A stretch of 6,024 nt of DNA from JAWXCH01 sp034440595 (GTDB taxonomy: Bacteria > Planctomycetota > Planctomycetia > Pirellulales > JALHPA01). The notes beneath the pieces were generated by a model. That model searched no databases. It saw only the letters and a program-made list of their open reading frames with translations, and was not told the DNA's origin. Below, one piece after another: positions 5,986-6,024 of this stretch; positions within the stretch are counted from its first letter, which is position 1; the number at the start of each line of letters is the position of its first letter. The stretch spans positions 1 to 6,024 of the forward strand of contig JAWXCH010000252.1 of the NCBI GenBank assembly GCA_034440595.1. The letters run 5' to 3'. A program made the translations under genes and the position numbers.

Positions 5986-6024
5986 ACGCCGCAGGCGTTT
6001 AACACCACAGCCCCAGGTCGCGCA
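5986..6024. repeat. Compound palindromic repeat, cut by the right window edge
   Basis: ACGCC-GCA-GGCGT (5986-5998) is a perfect 5-base hairpin. It is followed by a spacer containing ACACCACAG and then by CCCCAGGTCGC-GCA (6011-6024), which looks like the left arm and loop of a second hairpin whose right arm would begin just outside. I recall the same order, an ACGCCGCAGGCGT hairpin, CACCACAGCCC and then a CAGGGTCGC arm, as a frequent intergenic element in Pirellulales. It could serve as a terminator-like element or be a mobile palindromic repeat. Confidence 0.5.

Larger units (their letters stand above)
5891..6024. other. Non-coding tail after the transporter unit
   Basis: I see no gene, tRNA or strong terminator in these 134 bases. 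The stretch holds a degraded half-palindrome near 5921-5940 and, at the right edge, the beginning of a palindromic repeat. Confidence 0.5.

Overview
The window looks like a chromosomal segment of a planctomycete, probably of the Pirellulales type. This is a judgement from gene style, not a database result. The supports are a truncated Gfo/Idh/MocA dehydrogenase beside a Tat-exported xylose-isomerase-like TIM-barrel protein, an 'NPYxS' N-terminus on a small membrane protein, a very large ABC-2 permease carrying a beta-propeller-like region, and palindromic intergenic repeats of a kind I remember from this group. All recognisable genes are on the + strand.

Layout. Positions 1-938 hold the C-terminal 311 residues of a Gfo/Idh/MocA oxidoreductase whose start lies left of the window. 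The gap 939-1116 has no gene but holds two perfect GC-rich hairpins (984-1002 and 1020-1039) and a weak promoter-like box. Positions 1117-2106 encode a Tat-signal sugar phosphate isomerase/epimerase-like protein. The gap 2107-2217 holds a short palindrome directly after the stop codon and a speculative promoter. Positions 2218-5890 form a tight three-gene unit: a two-helix membrane protein of 118 aa, an ABC ATPase of 339 aa and an ABC-2 permease of 767 aa. Both junctions are identical 4-base GTGA overlaps. The tail 5891-6024 is non-coding, with remnants of dispersed palindromic repeats, one cut by the window edge.

How the genes work together. The first two genes fit planctomycete carbohydrate catabolism: an NAD(P)-dependent sugar or inositol-type dehydrogenase and a TIM-barrel isomerase-like protein. 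They are 178 bases apart with repeats between them, so co-transcription is uncertain. The last three genes almost certainly make one transporter, in which the ATPase drives the permease and the small protein is a candidate accessory subunit. The most unusual item is the permease. It has five predicted N-terminal helices, then about 400 residues with WD40/propeller-like strands, then the last helix. The predicted topology puts this domain outside the cytoplasmic membrane. The substrate cannot be read from the sequence.
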